This document shows, piece after piece, positions 1-8,596 of a stretch of DNA of 64,000 bases. A model generated the notes under the pieces. That model was not told where the DNA came from. It did not search any database and saw nothing but the letters and a program-made list of their open reading frames with translations. The stretch's first letter is position 1, and every line of letters begins with the position of its first letter. The stretch covers positions 186,001-250,000 of the forward strand of contig CAMEOT010000001.1 in assembly GCA_945929965.1 (NCBI GenBank). The letters run 5' to 3'. Both the position numbers and the translations under genes were made by a program. Source of the DNA: an uncultured Lachnospiraceae bacterium. Lineage in GTDB: Bacteria; Bacillota; Clostridia; Lachnospirales; Lachnospiraceae.

Positions 1-510
1 GAATCCTCCCAGCTCCGCAAACCACCGCACATACTGCATGGATTGCGACAGCATCCCCGGCAGAATATTTTCCTCCAGCGAATCCAGTCCCTCCTGCAGT
101 CTGCCGCTGACCGTATTTTCCAGATAGGAAGCGTCCACACAAATGATCTCTCCCACGCTGCGGCATAGGTTCCGGACCGCCTCCAGCCACTCCTGCTCCC
201 TCGCATCCATACTCCGGATCCACACCGGCAGACTTCCCAGCACCCAGGAGCTCAGTACCCATAACAGTACAGCCAACAGCAGTGTCGCCAGAATCAGAAG
301 CACTATGGCGCTTAAGGGTCTTGGAAAATGCAGTTTGCGGTTCATCCGTTTCATCATCGGTCCGAATATCGTGACGAACAGCATTGCCAGCAGCACCGGT
401 GCCAGAAGAGGTGTCAGATATTGCAGAAAAAAATAGACTGCTCCCGTCACCGCAAGCAGTACTATCATCTTTTTTCCTATAATGTTTTTACCGAATTCTC
501 CCCAGTCCAT
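1..510 (-). CDS. AI-2E family permease, partial
   Basis: The first 170 codons of a gene whose 3' part lies beyond the window edge. The frame is open from an ATG at 510 to base 1. The protein has two hydrophobic stretches near residues 14-45 and 55-80 (MIVLLAVTGAVYFF, AIVLLILATLLLAVLLW) separated by a short basic loop, then a long amphipathic region. That is the N-terminal pattern of the AI-2E/YtvI permease family, membrane proteins of about 350-400 residues. In spore formers the YtvI branch is sporulation linked, but the substrate cannot be told from this part. The start lies 3 bp after the stop of the upstream pseudouridine synthase gene, so the two are probably co-transcribed. Confidence 0.72.
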   Translation of the reverse strand, partial: MDWGEFGKNIIGKKMIVLLAVTGAVYFFLQYLTPLLAPVLLAMLFVTIFGPMMKRMNRKLHFPRPLSAIVLLILATLLLAVLLWVLSSWVLGSLPVWIRSMDAREQEWLEAVRNLCRSVGEIICVDASYLENTVSGRLQEGLDSLEENILPGMLSQSMQYVRWFAELGGF

Positions 511-513
511 TCC

Positions 514-1326
514 TCACACTCCCTTTTTGGGATTAGTGTGCTCTGAGAGACTTTTTTTATCCCATTTTGGAGATTCCGGTTTCATTTTCTGTGAGTTTTT
601 CAATTCCTCCATCGCAAAACCTGCAAATGCCGGATTCTTCGGCACTACCCTGAATCCCATCTTTTTCCCGGAAACGGGATGAACAAGCTCCAGAGAATAC
701 GCGCATAGTGCCACGCCGCGATATTTCTGCGCAGGCATCGCCTCTTTTAGCACTGCCGTTCCATACTTCGTATCTCCAAACAGTGGAAATCCCGCATGTG
801 CGAACTGCACCCGGATCTGATGAAACCGTCCGGTCCCGATCGTTACATCTGCAAGCGCAAGCGGAGAAGGATCGTTGATCTCTTCCAAAATGCGATAGTG
901 CAGCGCGGCAATCTTCGCATCTGCAAATTCCTGCTCCCTGCCGGTCACTGCCATCGCCACATTACCTTCCTTGCGAAGATAATCCACAAGATCCCCCTCC
1001 GGGCAGTCAGGATATCCACAAAGTACTGCATAATAATGTTTATTCAGCGCACCTTCTGTTAATTGCTTCGACAATGCCGCTGCTGCCTTTTTGTCTTTGG
1101 CAAATACCAGTAGTCCTTCCACCGGCTGGTCCAGTCTGTGGACTATGCCCAGATACGGCTCTCCTTTTCCCGGTCCCGGCCTCCCTGCGTCGGGAAGCTT
1201 TGCAAGATAGGATTTCAACTCGCTGACCACATCCGGTTGTCCGATTCCGGCAGACTGCACCGCCAGTCCCGCCGGTTTGCGGACAACCATGATACTCTTG
1301 TCTTCGTATATTATTTCTGTTCTCAT
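514..1326 (-). CDS. RluA family RNA pseudouridine synthase
   Basis: A 270-residue protein that isomerises uridine to pseudouridine in rRNA or tRNA. The catalytic motif HRLDQPVEG is at residues 63-71 with the catalytic Asp at 66. The RluA-typical GTGRFHQIRVQFAHAGFP and FGDTKYG blocks follow near residues 164-190. There is no N-terminal S4 domain, as in the short RluA/TruC-like members. A basic Ser/Lys-rich tail ends the protein. The exact uridine target cannot be assigned from sequence. It sits between the rRNA methyltransferase gene (28 bp upstream) and the AI-2E permease gene, in one leftward cluster. Confidence 0.93.
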   Translation of the reverse strand: MRTEIIYEDKSIMVVRKPAGLAVQSAGIGQPDVVSELKSYLAKLPDAGRPGPGKGEPYLGIVHRLDQPVEGLLVFAKDKKAAAALSKQLTEGALNKHYYAVLCGYPDCPEGDLVDYLRKEGNVAMAVTGREQEFADAKIAALHYRILEEINDPSPLALADVTIGTGRFHQIRVQFAHAGFPLFGDTKYGTAVLKEAMPAQKYRGVALCAYSLELVHPVSGKKMGFRVVPKNPAFAGFAMEELKNSQKMKPESPKWDKKSLSEHTNPKKGV

Positions 1327-1353
1327 ATAAAATGTCCTTATTGTCGTGATCCG

Positions 1354-2781
1354 TTATCCCTTCCGTAGCCCCTTGGGATAATGATTTTTCATGATTCCGC
1401 CTGCCAGCTTCCCCCAGCCAAGGCTACAGTCATCCACGCAGATCAGATACCAGCCCTTCTCGCCTTCCGCGGAAAAAGTCTGTCCCTTCAGATAAGCCGC
1501 GGCTTCCTCCACAGACAGCTTCCACACATGCTTCACATCCTCCGGGCGCAGTGCCAGTGCTAACGCGTGCGCCGGTTCAAAACGGTTCTTTTTCAAGGTG
1601 CCCAGATGAAGTCCCGGGCGCAATACCTTCAGTCCTTTCACCCCGGGCATTCTCTCCGGCATGCGGTACAGGTTATCGCCAAATGCCAGAAAGCCTTCTC
1701 CGGCAGTGTATAGTCCTGCTTTGGTCGTCTGCTCCTCCAAAAAGGTCTCTTTTGCGAAGTTAAAATACTCTGCCCAGTCCTTTGTCAAATTCTTCGCCGG
1801 AATTCCCTTCTCTGGTCCGGTAGCACTCACCGGCTGATAGCCTTCCGGAAGCTCTCCCTTTTTCTGTAATACTGCGGCATAATGCCCCTCGCCACGTAGC
1901 TTATGGGGCCACAGACGTAAAGTCCCCGTAATGCCGGGTGCCGGATTCTCTACACAAGCGAGAATACCGTCGCAGCCTTCCGGGATCCCCAGTTCCTTTT
2001 TATCGATAGGGACAATCTCGAATTCCTCATGCTTTGCCAGGAAACGGCTGATGCTTCCCTCATTTTCCGCAGGCGCAAAGGTGCAGGTAGAATATACCAG
2101 TCTGCCTCCCGGGACTAACATCCGTGCCGCACACTCCAGGATCCCGTCCTGTCTGTCTGCACATAACTGCACATTTTCGGGGCTCCATTCCTCACAGGCC
2201 ACTTCATTCTTCCGGAACATTCCCTCTCCGGAGCAGGGTGCATCCACCAGGATCCGGTCAAAATATTCCTCGAAAATATCCGCCAGATGCTCCGGCGTCT
2301 CATTCAATACACAGGCATTGCGGATACCCATGCGCTCCACGTTCTCTGACAGTATTTTCGCCCTCGCCGGATGAATCTCATTCGTAACAAGCAGTCCCTC
2401 TCCCTCCATTGCTGATGCGATCTGGGTACTTTTCCCTCCGGGAGCAGCACATAGATCGAGGATCCGCTCTCCGGGCTGTGGTGACAATAGTGTCACAGGT
2501 GCCATGGCACTGGGTTCCTGGATATAGTAAAGTCCCGCTTCATGCCAAGGATGCTTTCCCGGCTGGTCCTCTTTGGTATAGTAATATCCGTTCTCCGCCC
2601 AGGGAACCGGCTGCAACTGAAAAGTCTGCTTTACTTTTTCTGTTATGACAGACATGTCATCCCTTTTTAACGGATTCAGACGCAATGCCTGATATTTCTC
2701 ATGCTCAAAGCTTGCCAGGAACTCTTCATATTCCGATCCCAAAAGTCCCTGCATTCTCTCTGTAAATGACTGCGGAAGCAT
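1354..2781 (-). CDS. RsmF/NOL1-NOP2-Sun rRNA cytosine methyltransferase
   Basis: A 475-residue SAM-dependent 5-methylcytosine RNA methyltransferase. The N-terminal part has the SAM-binding block LDLCAAPGGKSTQIA, then the first conserved cysteine in DAPCSGEGMFRK and the catalytic cysteine in VYSTCTFAPAENE. The C-terminal 130 residues match the RNA-binding extension of RsmF (YebU)-type enzymes. The start at 2781 is chosen because GGAGGAAATCT sits just before it; an in-frame ATG 75 bp further upstream lacks a ribosome-binding site. It is upstream of the pseudouridine synthase gene, giving two RNA-modification genes in a row. The target base is inferred only by family. Confidence 0.92.
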   Translation of the reverse strand: MLPQSFTERMQGLLGSEYEEFLASFEHEKYQALRLNPLKRDDMSVITEKVKQTFQLQPVPWAENGYYYTKEDQPGKHPWHEAGLYYIQEPSAMAPVTLLSPQPGERILDLCAAPGGKSTQIASAMEGEGLLVTNEIHPARAKILSENVERMGIRNACVLNETPEHLADIFEEYFDRILVDAPCSGEGMFRKNEVACEEWSPENVQLCADRQDGILECAARMLVPGGRLVYSTCTFAPAENEGSISRFLAKHEEFEIVPIDKKELGIPEGCDGILACVENPAPGITGTLRLWPHKLRGEGHYAAVLQKKGELPEGYQPVSATGPEKGIPAKNLTKDWAEYFNFAKETFLEEQTTKAGLYTAGEGFLAFGDNLYRMPERMPGVKGLKVLRPGLHLGTLKKNRFEPAHALALALRPEDVKHVWKLSVEEAAAYLKGQTFSAEGEKGWYLICVDDCSLGWGKLAGGIMKNHYPKGLRKG

Positions 2782-2863
2782 AGATTTCCTCCATCTCTGT
2801 CCTCTATTCCGAACTCTGTTCCCATTAACTGTATCACAGCTCCTATCCGTGGGCAATCATTTC

Positions 2864-2892
2864 TTGCCAAGCTTCACAGACACAATTATAAT
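2864..2892 (+). promoter_or_regulatory. Promoter of the GH5 gene
   Basis: TTGCCA (2864-2869), a 17-bp spacer and TATAAT (2887-2892), about 90 bp before the GH5 start codon. Read from sequence only. The leader between promoter and start is AT rich, with no clear terminator. Confidence 0.65.
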
Positions 2893-2981
2893 ATTTGTTG
2901 TAAGTGCTTGTTTTAGTTTTAAAAGGTAACCCATTGTTTATATTTTCATTCGTTGATTTTCGAATAAGAAAAGAGGTTATT

Positions 2982-4130
2982 ATGTCTATTTTTAAAAAAA
3001 CGCTCAGCTGTGCCGTACTGGCAGCCTTAGGCACCTGTGCTCTCGCCGGCTGTGGCAGGCAGGATACGTCAAATGAAGCCACAACATCTGCTTCCCCCGA
3101 AGCGTCTCCTGCCATCACGGAAACCGTCAACGAAAGCACCGCTGCATCCGAACAGACACCGGCCCCCGATGCTCCCGGAACGCAATCCACAGAGACTGCG
3201 GATGTGACTTCCACCCCCTTCGGACAGCACGGCGCTCTCCATGTGGAGAACGGGAAGCTGACCGATGCAGACGGGAACATTGTCCAGCTCTACGGTATGT
3301 CCACCCACGGTATTGCCTGGTTCCCCCAGTATATCAATTATGATTCCTTCCGTACCCTGCGGGATGACTGGAATACCAACTGTATCCGCCTCGCTATGTA
3401 TACAGCGGAGTACGGCGGTTATTGTGCCGGCGGTGATAAGGAACAGCTGAAGCAGCTGGTAAGAGACGGTGTATCCTACGCCACAGAGCTTGGAATGTAC
3501 GTAATCGTAGACTGGCATATTTTAAGTGATTGTGACCCGAATCAGAACAAAGATGAGGCGATCGCCTTTTTCCGGGAAATGTCGGAAGCTTTTACTGACA
3601 ATGACAATGTGCTCTATGAAATCTGTAATGAGCCCAACAGCGGTACCTCCTGGGACAGCATCAAGTCCTATGCCGAGGAAGTCATCCCGGTGATCCGGGA
3701 ACAGAAGCCGGATGCCGTCATCCTCGTAGGAACTCCTACCTGGAGCCAGGAGATCGACAAAGCCGCAGCTTCCCCGCTTACCTTTGATAATGTAATGTAT
3801 ACCCTGCATTTTTACGCAGGCACCCACAAAGATGATCTGCGTAACCGCTTAGAGACCTGCGCACAGAACAATCTTCCGGTCTTCGTCAGCGAATTCGGTA
3901 TGTGCGACGCTTCCGGCAATGGTGCCAATGACTTCGATTCCACGACCAAGTGGCTGGATCTGCTGAACAAATATCAGATCAGCTTCTGCTGCTGGAATCT
4001 GGCGAACAAGGACGAAAGCAGCAGTGTCTTCAAGGCTGCCAGCACGACTCTCTCCGACTGGACCGATGAGGACTTCAATGAATCCGGACGGTGGATCCGT
4101 GAGTATTTCCGCAGTATGCCCCGGAATTAG
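2982..4130 (+). CDS. GH5 family glycoside hydrolase lipoprotein
   Basis: A 382-residue secreted lipoprotein. It has a signal peptide with lipobox LAGC (Cys24), a Ser/Thr/Pro-rich linker (residues 30-80) and a GH5 (beta/alpha)8 catalytic domain. The predicted acid/base Glu is E217 in ICNEPNSG and the nucleophile is E304 in FVSEFGMC; IRLAMY, DWHIL, LHFYAG and the terminal CCWNL Trp are also conserved. GH5 enzymes of this subtype are usually endo-beta-1,4-glucanases or related beta-glycanases; the substrate is not fixed by sequence. The start at 2982 follows AAGAGGTTATT and directly precedes the signal peptide; an in-frame ATG 78 bp upstream would spoil it. No carbohydrate-binding module is visible. 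Confidence 0.92.
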   Translation: MSIFKKTLSCAVLAALGTCALAGCGRQDTSNEATTSASPEASPAITETVNESTAASEQTPAPDAPGTQSTETADVTSTPFGQHGALHVENGKLTDADGNIVQLYGMSTHGIAWFPQYINYDSFRTLRDDWNTNCIRLAMYTAEYGGYCAGGDKEQLKQLVRDGVSYATELGMYVIVDWHILSDCDPNQNKDEAIAFFREMSEAFTDNDNVLYEICNEPNSGTSWDSIKSYAEEVIPVIREQKPDAVILVGTPTWSQEIDKAAASPLTFDNVMYTLHFYAGTHKDDLRNRLETCAQNNLPVFVSEFGMCDASGNGANDFDSTTKWLDLLNKYQISFCCWNLANKDESSSVFKAASTTLSDWTDEDFNESGRWIREYFRSMPRN

Positions 4131-4179
4131 TTCCCAATTCTGCCCTTAGAACTTACTGCTTACAATTCGAACGATTGCA

Positions 4180-4740
4180 CTACATTAATTCTTCGTCATA
4201 GACTGCCCTGCCACCGCCGATGAATTTCGGTCTGGTACGGGCGCATACCACATGGGCGTCTCCGATCTGTCCGGTCCGGAGACGCACCGGTACTGCCACA
4301 TCTCTCAGATGCATTCCGATCAACGTATCTCCGATATCCATTCCCGCTGCCGCCTGAATATGTTCTACTGCCACCGGATGTTCAAATGCTTTATACGCTG
4401 CCGTAGCGAAGGATCCTCCTGCCTTGGGCTGGGGAACCACATTGACCATGGGATAACCGTATTTTACAGCTGCCTCTTTTTCCAGGATCAGTGCGCGGTT
4501 CAGGTGTTCACAGCACTGGGCTGCCAGATAGACGCCTGCTTCCTGCGTTGCCTGATAGATTCCACCGAAGACCACCTCTGCCAGCTCCGGGCTGGAATAA
4601 GTACCGATGGATGCACCTCCCACCTCACTGGTGGAACACCCCACTACAAACAGTTCTCCCGCCTCCGGCTTAGCTTTCTCCAGGATCTCTCTGGCTGCGG
4701 AATATGCCTCTTCTGCAATGATTGTCATATCTTCTGTCAT
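4180..4740 (-). CDS. TIGR01440 family protein (YwlG-like)
   Basis: A 186-residue protein of the YwlG/UPF0340 family. Family blocks are visible: ELFVVGCSTSEVGGASIG near residues 28-45, AAQCCEHLNRALILEKE near 73-90, and GMDIGDTLIGMHLRDVAVPVR near 130-150. Its biochemical function is unknown to me. It is full length, with AAGGAGGCAGCATC before the ATG. It is transcribed away from the downstream permease gene's start, in the same orientation, and converges with the GH5 gene. Confidence 0.88.
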   Translation of the reverse strand: MTEDMTIIAEEAYSAAREILEKAKPEAGELFVVGCSTSEVGGASIGTYSSPELAEVVFGGIYQATQEAGVYLAAQCCEHLNRALILEKEAAVKYGYPMVNVVPQPKAGGSFATAAYKAFEHPVAVEHIQAAAGMDIGDTLIGMHLRDVAVPVRLRTGQIGDAHVVCARTRPKFIGGGRAVYDEELM

Positions 4741-4790
4741 GATGCTGCCTCCTTACATAATAAAAAAATAATTGTATAATAATAAACACA

Positions 4791-5948
4791 CTATAACAGA
4801 CCGTTTATAAATAACAATAGAAGCAAAAAGCCCACATTGACCACTGTAAACCATCCAAAATACCGTTTCTTTTCCCCGGGAATCTGACTTGCCACCTGTT
4901 TATAAGAGATCAGGCTTGCCATAGAAGCAATCAATGTGCCCAGACCACCCAGATTCGTTCCAACGATCAATGCTTCCACATTTTCTGTAAAGCCGGACAG
5001 CAACAGCGCTGCCGGTACATTGCTGATCACCTGGCTGGCAACCACTGCCGTCATGACTTCCCTTCCTTCAATAATTTTTTGTAAAAAGGTGCAAAAAGCA
5101 GGCATTCTTCCTATATTTCCTATGAAAATAAAAAATCCCACGAAGGTCAGCAACAGCGAATAATCCACTTTTCCTATGGTCGTACGGTCCAAGATTCCAA
5201 CACCAAGTACCACAATTCCAAGCGTTACCGGATAGGGAATCACATGCGCCACCGTTAACAGACACAACAAAAATAATATCAGATAAAACACAGACAGATG
5301 TCTGCACCATCCTGCCGTTTCCTGCCCGGCATCTTCTGCCTGCAACGCCCCTGCTACATCCCTGACGGCAATGTCACTGTGTTTCGCCGCAACCACCGTA
5401 CAGATAAGCAAAAGGAGCAGCGACACCGTAGAATACGGCAGCATCAGCTTTATAAATGCAATCGGGGACATCTGTATTTTCCCATATAAATACAGATTCT
5501 GTGGATTACCAATGGGAGTCAGCATACTTCCTAAATTCGCTGCGATCGTCTGTAATACCACCACCGGAACTGCCAGTTTCCGGACTGCATCTTCTCCGGA
5601 CAGACGAAGTACCGTAAACGTAAAAGGAACAAAAGTGATCAATGCCACATCATTCGTGATCAACATGCTGAAAAAGAAGCACAGCAATACCAGAATTTCT
5701 GCCAGCGCAATCACATTGTGGGTATGCTGCAATAATATCCTGGCAACCCTGCGAAATATGCCCAGCTTCTGCAATCCCGCCATCACAGTCATCAGGCAGA
5801 ATAAAATCGCCAGCGTCCGAAAATCAATATATCCGATATATTCTGTGTCCGGCGGGATCATTACCGCCGACAATACTGCCAGCACCATTGCTGCAGTCAG
5901 CACCGTCTCTTTTTTTACAAATTCTATGATTTTATTCTTTATTTTCAT
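4791..5948 (-). CDS. SLC13/ArsB-type anion permease
   Basis: A 385-residue integral membrane protein with about ten hydrophobic segments. The opening block (YIGYIDFRTLAILFCLMTVM) and the MLITNDVALITFVPF segment near residues 94-108 are typical of the SLC13/ArsB/NhaD ion-transporter superfamily. The mid-protein motif GSMLTPIGNPQNLYLYG is the conserved substrate or sodium-site loop (G-NPxN). Substrates in this group include dicarboxylates, citrate, sulfate and arsenite; which one applies here is unknown. It lies 50 bp downstream of the TIGR01440 gene's start region in the same orientation and is divergent from the MntP/YtaF-type gene. Confidence 0.85.
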   Translation of the reverse strand: MKIKNKIIEFVKKETVLTAAMVLAVLSAVMIPPDTEYIGYIDFRTLAILFCLMTVMAGLQKLGIFRRVARILLQHTHNVIALAEILVLLCFFFSMLITNDVALITFVPFTFTVLRLSGEDAVRKLAVPVVVLQTIAANLGSMLTPIGNPQNLYLYGKIQMSPIAFIKLMLPYSTVSLLLLLICTVVAAKHSDIAVRDVAGALQAEDAGQETAGWCRHLSVFYLILFLLCLLTVAHVIPYPVTLGIVVLGVGILDRTTIGKVDYSLLLTFVGFFIFIGNIGRMPAFCTFLQKIIEGREVMTAVVASQVISNVPAALLLSGFTENVEALIVGTNLGGLGTLIASMASLISYKQVASQIPGEKKRYFGWFTVVNVGFLLLLLFINGLL

Positions 5949-6042
5949 CGTTTTTGTCCTTCAGGCATCCCCCGCGCCGTATCTCACAAAAAATTTTTAC
6001 AGGAATATAGTAAAATTAAGAATATTTTCTACGGAGCATGCT

Positions 6043-6630
6043 ATGTCTGTTCTGCCCTCATTGCTCTTCGGTATCTCCGCCAGTCTGGATGCACTTCTGG
6101 TAGGCTGCGCACTGGGACTGCAGAAGGTCCCTCTTCCTGCAAAACACAATCTGCTGATCAGCGCAGTCACTCTCATCGGTACTGTGATCTCTATAAGCCT
6201 CGGTAACCTTTTACTGCCTCTGATCCCCGGTGAGATCGCAACCCGGACCGGAAGCAGTATCCTGATCCTGTTCGGGCTCTACTATGCCGGAAAATGGCTG
6301 GTCTCCAGATGGCGCTGCAGTTCTTCAGATAACAGCAGCCTATGCCGGGAGAAGAAAAAATTTGCCGAACATCGGAATCTGACTCTCCCGCAGACGCTGG
6401 CTCTGGGCTGTGCCCTCTCCATGAATAATATCGGTATCGGATTCTCCGCCAGCATTACCGGACTTCCTTTTCTGCCTGCCTCGATATCCACCTTTTTCTG
6501 TTCCTTCGGATTCCTGACACTGGGGAGCCGCCTGGGACGTTCCGTCCTCCTGCAGCAGGTCGGAGAATATGCCGATCCCATCTCCGGGTTTTTATTGATC
6601 CTATTAGGTCTGTGGCAATTATATCACTGA
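6043..6630 (+). CDS. MntP/YtaF-type membrane protein
   Basis: A 195-residue membrane protein with six hydrophobic segments in two halves. Each half begins with the MntP-like acidic signature: ISASLDALLVGCALG near residues 10-24 and ALSMNNIGIGFSASI near 124-138. The second Asp of the usual D-D pair is replaced by Asn in the second repeat, as in YtaF-like proteins. MntP exports manganese; YtaF is a sporulation-associated relative of unknown activity. The neighbouring germination gene favours the YtaF reading. The ATG at 6043 follows ACGGAG. The open frame extends 670 bp upstream, but only as the antisense of the permease gene, so that part is rejected. Confidence 0.82.
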   Translation: MSVLPSLLFGISASLDALLVGCALGLQKVPLPAKHNLLISAVTLIGTVISISLGNLLLPLIPGEIATRTGSSILILFGLYYAGKWLVSRWRCSSSDNSSLCREKKKFAEHRNLTLPQTLALGCALSMNNIGIGFSASITGLPFLPASISTFFCSFGFLTLGSRLGRSVLLQQVGEYADPISGFLLILLGLWQLYH

Positions 6631-6656
6631 TGGACTGAATAGTTACCAAAATAATG

Positions 6657-6730
6657 GGGAATCTATCTGAATAATACAATATACCCACTGGGCAGTCTAT
6701 GCAATCATTATTCAGAAAGGATTCCCTTTT
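6657..6730 (+). terminator. Long hairpin covering the next gene's RBS
   Basis: The arms 6657-6675 and 6707-6725 pair as GGGAATC/GATTCCC and TCTGAATAAT/ATTATTCAGA with a small internal loop, leaving a 31-nt loop. Five T residues follow directly. It reads as a terminator of the MntP/YtaF-type gene, but the right arm holds the AAAGG that should initiate the germination gene at 6732, so it may also throttle that gene's expression. Confidence 0.6.
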
Positions 6731-6731
6731 T

Positions 6732-8195
6732 ATGACACAAAACAATTCATTATCCACAGAACTTTCCCAAAATATTGATCTTCTCCACCGATTGCTTCCT
6801 CTGGGTAAAAGCTTTGACCTGATCACACGCGATCTCCGGTTGGGGGAAACTCCGGCATTCTGGCTGGGGATCAATGGTTTCTGCAATACCGAGATCCTCC
6901 AGCAGATCTTCTCCGACCTGCAGGATCCTCACTATACACTGGATTCCGAGATCCGCGATCTCCCCGGCTATGTGCAGAGCAGGCTCGGCTATGCACAGGT
7001 ATCGTTGACCTCCTCTGTGGATGATATCCTGCAAAATCTCTTAAGTGGGCCTTCCATCCTCCTGGTGGATGGCTTCGATCAGGCGGTGATCATTGACGTC
7101 CGTACCTATCCCGTCCGCAGTATCTCCGAGCCCGATACCGAACGGAGCACCCGGGGTGCCCGGGACGGCTTCGTGGAGACACTTTTATTCAATACAAATC
7201 TTATCCGCCGCCGGGTGCGTTCTGCGAAACTGACCTTCTCCATCTGCACCCTGGGAACAGAGAGCCGCACCGATGTAGCGATCGCCTATCTGGCAGACCA
7301 GGTTAACGAGGAGTTATTAGAGGCTCTGAAGCAAAAACTCTCCCGGTTACAGATCACTTCGCTGACTATGGGCAGCAAAAGCTTAGAAGAACTTCTGATT
7401 CATAAAAGATGGTGGAATCCCCTGCCCAGCATCCAGCTGACAGAGCGTCCCGATGTGGCATGCAGCTACCTGTGCGAAGGGCACATTCTGCTCATTGTGG
7501 ACAATTCTCCTGCCGTTTTATTGCTTCCCGGTACGATCTTCCAGTTTACCCAGAGTCCGGAAGACTATTACAACAATCCCCTGACCGGAACTTACTTCCG
7601 CATGATACGCTTCCTGTGCATTCCGGTGAGTCTCCTACTCCTTCCGGTCTTTTTGCTTCTCGCTGCTTATTACCCGGAAGTCACGGTACAGCTACAGCTT
7701 ACCCCCGTCAGTGACCTGTCCCCTTTCCGACTCTTCTTCTATGTGCTGGCGGTAGAGTTCCTGCTGGATCTTTTCAAGTATTCAGCGGCACTCAGCTCCA
7801 GCCGCGTCTCCGGTGCTCTGTCCATTGTCGGCGGGCTATTAATCGGTGACATTGCTGTCAGTCTTAACTGGGCCTCCACGGAAGTCCTCTTCTATGCTGC
7901 TGTCACCATGCTGGCGAATCTGTCTCTCTCCAGTATAGAATTTGCCGATGCACTGCGCATCTATCGAATTCTCCTGGTTGTCACCACCGGATTATGGGGT
8001 CTGCCCGGCTTTATTATCGGCCTGACGCTTGTGTCACTCTCCATGATTACCACACCAACCTTTGCAGGCTTCAGTTACTTCTGGCCCCTCTTCCCCTTTA
8101 ACGGTCCCGCACTGAAAAGCCTCCTCTTCCGCCGCCCCACCTATAAGGCACAGCCCAGTAAAGTCTGGTCCCGCGGTCATGTGCATACAAAATAA
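6732..8195 (+). CDS. Spore germination protein, GerA/SpoVAF family
   Basis: A 487-residue protein of the GerA family. The N-terminal soluble half carries the family signature SEPDTERSTRGARDGFVE with the following LLFNTNLIRRRVRS near residues 128-160. The C-terminal half has about five membrane segments, from FLCIPVSLLLLPVFLLL onward, with SRVSGALSIVGGLLIGDIAV between them. GerA-A subunits form the inner-membrane nutrient receptor of spores; SpoVAF is a paralogue tied to the SpoVA channel. The gene stands alone, with no gerB, gerC or spoVA gene next to it, which favours the SpoVAF-like reading. The start at 6732 is preferred over an in-frame ATG at 6699. Confidence 0.9.
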   Translation: MTQNNSLSTELSQNIDLLHRLLPLGKSFDLITRDLRLGETPAFWLGINGFCNTEILQQIFSDLQDPHYTLDSEIRDLPGYVQSRLGYAQVSLTSSVDDILQNLLSGPSILLVDGFDQAVIIDVRTYPVRSISEPDTERSTRGARDGFVETLLFNTNLIRRRVRSAKLTFSICTLGTESRTDVAIAYLADQVNEELLEALKQKLSRLQITSLTMGSKSLEELLIHKRWWNPLPSIQLTERPDVACSYLCEGHILLIVDNSPAVLLLPGTIFQFTQSPEDYYNNPLTGTYFRMIRFLCIPVSLLLLPVFLLLAAYYPEVTVQLQLTPVSDLSPFRLFFYVLAVEFLLDLFKYSAALSSSRVSGALSIVGGLLIGDIAVSLNWASTEVLFYAAVTMLANLSLSSIEFADALRIYRILLVVTTGLWGLPGFIIGLTLVSLSMITTPTFAGFSYFWPLFPFNGPALKSLLFRRPTYKAQPSKVWSRGHVHTK

Positions 8196-8316
8196 AGCTC
8201 CTATACGAACCGAATCAAATACGTATTACCTTTTGCTTCTGAAATTTTCTGTGCAGACAAGTGCGGACCGGAGCGGAGCGTAGACATCGAACTTTCGAGC
8301 CCAGACTAACGCTCGA

Positions 8317-8353
8317 AAAAAAGAACGATACCAATTTGGTATCGTTCTTTTTT
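8317..8353. terminator. Bidirectional terminator after tRNA-Gly(GCC)
   Basis: Perfect stem GAACGATACC (8323-8332) / GGTATCGTTC (8338-8347) flanked by A7 and T7, so it can stop transcription from either side. It ends the leftward tRNA transcript and may also stop readthrough from the germination gene. The 110 bp between that gene and this stem show no other feature. Confidence 0.85.
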
Positions 8354-8355
8354 CA

Positions 8356-8427
<72 letters not shown>

Positions 8428-8529
8428 ATATTGTACAGGTCAAAACCTGTATCTTGAAGGTATGAAATTAATTGTATCGGCATTCATCCGCAATCTTATG
8501 AATGTCTGCTGTGTCTCACAGCAAAGACT

Positions 8530-8558
8530 ATATTACATGATGAATGCCAAACTGTCAA
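8530..8558 (-). promoter_or_regulatory. Promoter of tRNA-Gly(GCC)
   Basis: On the minus strand TTGACA, a 17-bp spacer and TAATAT lie about 105 bp before the tRNA. Near-consensus spacing and boxes. Confidence 0.8.
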
Positions 8559-8596
8559 GCAAATTATTGAAATTTTTCGTAAAATTTGTAATATAA

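Noticed and set aside
5371..6042. Long N-terminal extension of the MntP/YtaF-type gene
   Set aside because: It is the antisense of the SLC13-type permease gene; the MntP-like signature begins at the ATG at 6043.
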